DNA from: Melanocharis versteri | Taxonomy: Eukaryota; Chordata; Aves; Passeriformes; Melanocharitidae | Direction of reading: 5' to 3' | Length of the DNA stretch: 64,000 nt | Assembly (NCBI GenBank): GCA_013397845.1 | Contig: VZTG01009080.1 | Span: 1,307,157 to 1,371,156, forward strand | In this document: one piece after another, positions 63,207-64,000 of the stretch | How positions within the stretch are numbered: position 1 is the stretch's first letter | Layout: every line of letters starts with the position of its first letter | Position numbers and translations under genes: made by a program | Notes under the pieces: generated by a model | The model's input: only the letters and a program-made list of their open reading frames with translations | Databases searched by the model: none | What the model was told of the DNA's origin: nothing

Positions 63207-63335
63207 TTGAAATTAGCTCGGTTGGTTAGAGCATGGTGCTAACAACAAGGTTGTGGTTTTGATCCCCATATGGACCATTTACTTAAGAGTTAGACTTGAT
63301 CCTTTGAGTCTCTTCCATTGCAGAATATTCTCTGT
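63207..63335 (+). mobile_element. tRNA-Ile-derived SINE with CR1-like tail (TguSINE1 type)
   Basis: The head TTAGCTCGGTTGGTTAGAGC with ATGGTGCTAA is the D-arm/A-box and anticodon stem start of tRNA-Ile. It is followed by a T-arm/B-box region (GGTTGTGGTTTTGATCCCC) and ATATGGACCA at the tRNA 3' end. A CR1-like tail follows directly: AGAGTTAGACTTGATCCTTT and CAGAATATTCTCTG. This head-tail pairing is that of TguSINE1, a SINE described from zebra finch and thought to be copied by CR1 machinery. The copy is old: the 5' acceptor strand is lost, some bases between anticodon and variable loop are missing, and the B box is altered, so neither tRNA function nor transcription is expected. Confidence 0.88.
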
Positions 63336-64000
63336 TTATATCCTGTGAACTCTCCACTGTCTTTAATAGTATTAAAACACAGTGGTTGCTGATAACAAAT
63401 CAAGGTACAGTCAATACATTAATTTTATAGCTGAAGTGTAGATCTGAGTCAAACAGCAGTGGTTTTAGCACCATAATACAATAAATACTGCTAGTCATTG
63501 ACAAATGCTGGCTTCAAGTGTTTCCTGCTATTTGTCACTCAAAACTAATGTTATATATTTTGAACAAATGAGTTTAAAGTAACATATCAGTAAAAGCTAA
63601 ATCTGAATCAAAATAAAGATTTACTAATTGAGAGCAGATTTTTCAAATTGAGTCCATTACCGTGGATTACTGTGCGTTCTATCCTTATAAACTACGCTGC
63701 CTTCAAAGAAGAGATATATGGGATCAGTACACAGGTCTGAAGTTAGCATGATCAAGAGGAAGAAAAAGCACTTGCTTCTATTTCATAGTCCTTATTTAAC
63801 GGGGGGTGATATCTGAAGAATGAAAGAGCATGAGAAATACCAGGGGACTGCTTTACTGGGTCATACATGTAACTACCTCCTTCTCCATACCTCTGATGAG
63901 GAATCACCTGCAACTCTCTTCCTCTTACTCCTTTTCCTAGTTTTGCTAGGTTTATAGAGAATTAGGACAAAAGCAATAATGTGAAATAGATGTTTCTCCA
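63336..64000. other. Non-coding DNA, no feature recognised
   Basis: AT-rich to the window end. No supported gene or repeat. Confidence 0.55.

Noticed and set aside
63207..63283. Functional tRNA-Ile gene
   Set aside because: The 5' acceptor strand does not pair with the 3' part, bases are missing between anticodon and variable loop, the B box is altered, and a CR1-like tail follows. It is a SINE head.

Overview
The window looks like non-coding chromosomal DNA from a bird, most likely a songbird (Passeriformes). The evidence is in the interspersed repeats. There are several chicken-repeat-1 (CR1) LINE fragments, one of which carries the end of the CR1 reverse-transcriptase reading frame. There is a tRNA-Ile-headed SINE with a CR1-like tail near the right end (63207-63335) that matches the TguSINE1 type described from zebra finch. 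There is also an avian-type endogenous-retrovirus LTR (about 24831-25433). The DNA is AT-rich, with no operons, bacterial ribosome-binding sites or long open frames, and it contains assembly Ns (27836-27874 and 36978).

I recognise no protein-coding gene. The longest open frames are under 150 codons. They are explained by chance, by polypyrimidine tracts, or by the broken CR1. One stretch on the minus strand (18127-18296) has the form of an internal exon, with a good acceptor, an open 56-codon frame and a good donor. I cannot name its product and treat it as a weak candidate. The window is therefore either a gene desert or a long intron.

Layout: 1-8.4 kb is unique AT-rich sequence with one CR1 3' tail (4131-4195). 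From 8.5 to 24 kb there are several dense, non-repetitive AT-rich blocks with homeodomain-type TAATTA motifs (notably 8470-8965, 10020-10300, 15150-15490, 22381-22825). These look like conserved non-coding elements (CNEs), but conservation cannot be tested from one sequence. 24.8-25.4 kb is the LTR, with a long TTC microsatellite inside it. 27.8 kb is a sequencing gap in a pyrimidine tract. 31.0 kb is another CR1 tail. 36.4 kb is a 120-bp polypyrimidine tract. 39.8-41.3 kb is the most structured non-repeat block: a G+C-rich core between two CNE-like flanks, the right one carrying two identical Maf/AP-1-type sites. 44.2-44.7 kb is the CR1 coding fragment. 46.3, 50.2 and 60.2 kb hold further CNE-like blocks. 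A near-consensus CTCF site lies at 53570-53584, beside a G+C-rich patch (54040-54440). 58.5 kb is a G/T-rich, G-quadruplex-prone tract.

If these impressions are right, the window's role is regulatory: distal enhancers and at least one possible CTCF anchor serving a gene outside the window, with old retroelements scattered between them. I found no convincing undescribed multi-gene system. The points most worth checking are the 39.8-41.3 kb block, the CTCF site, the exon-like stretch and the LTR-borne TTC repeat.
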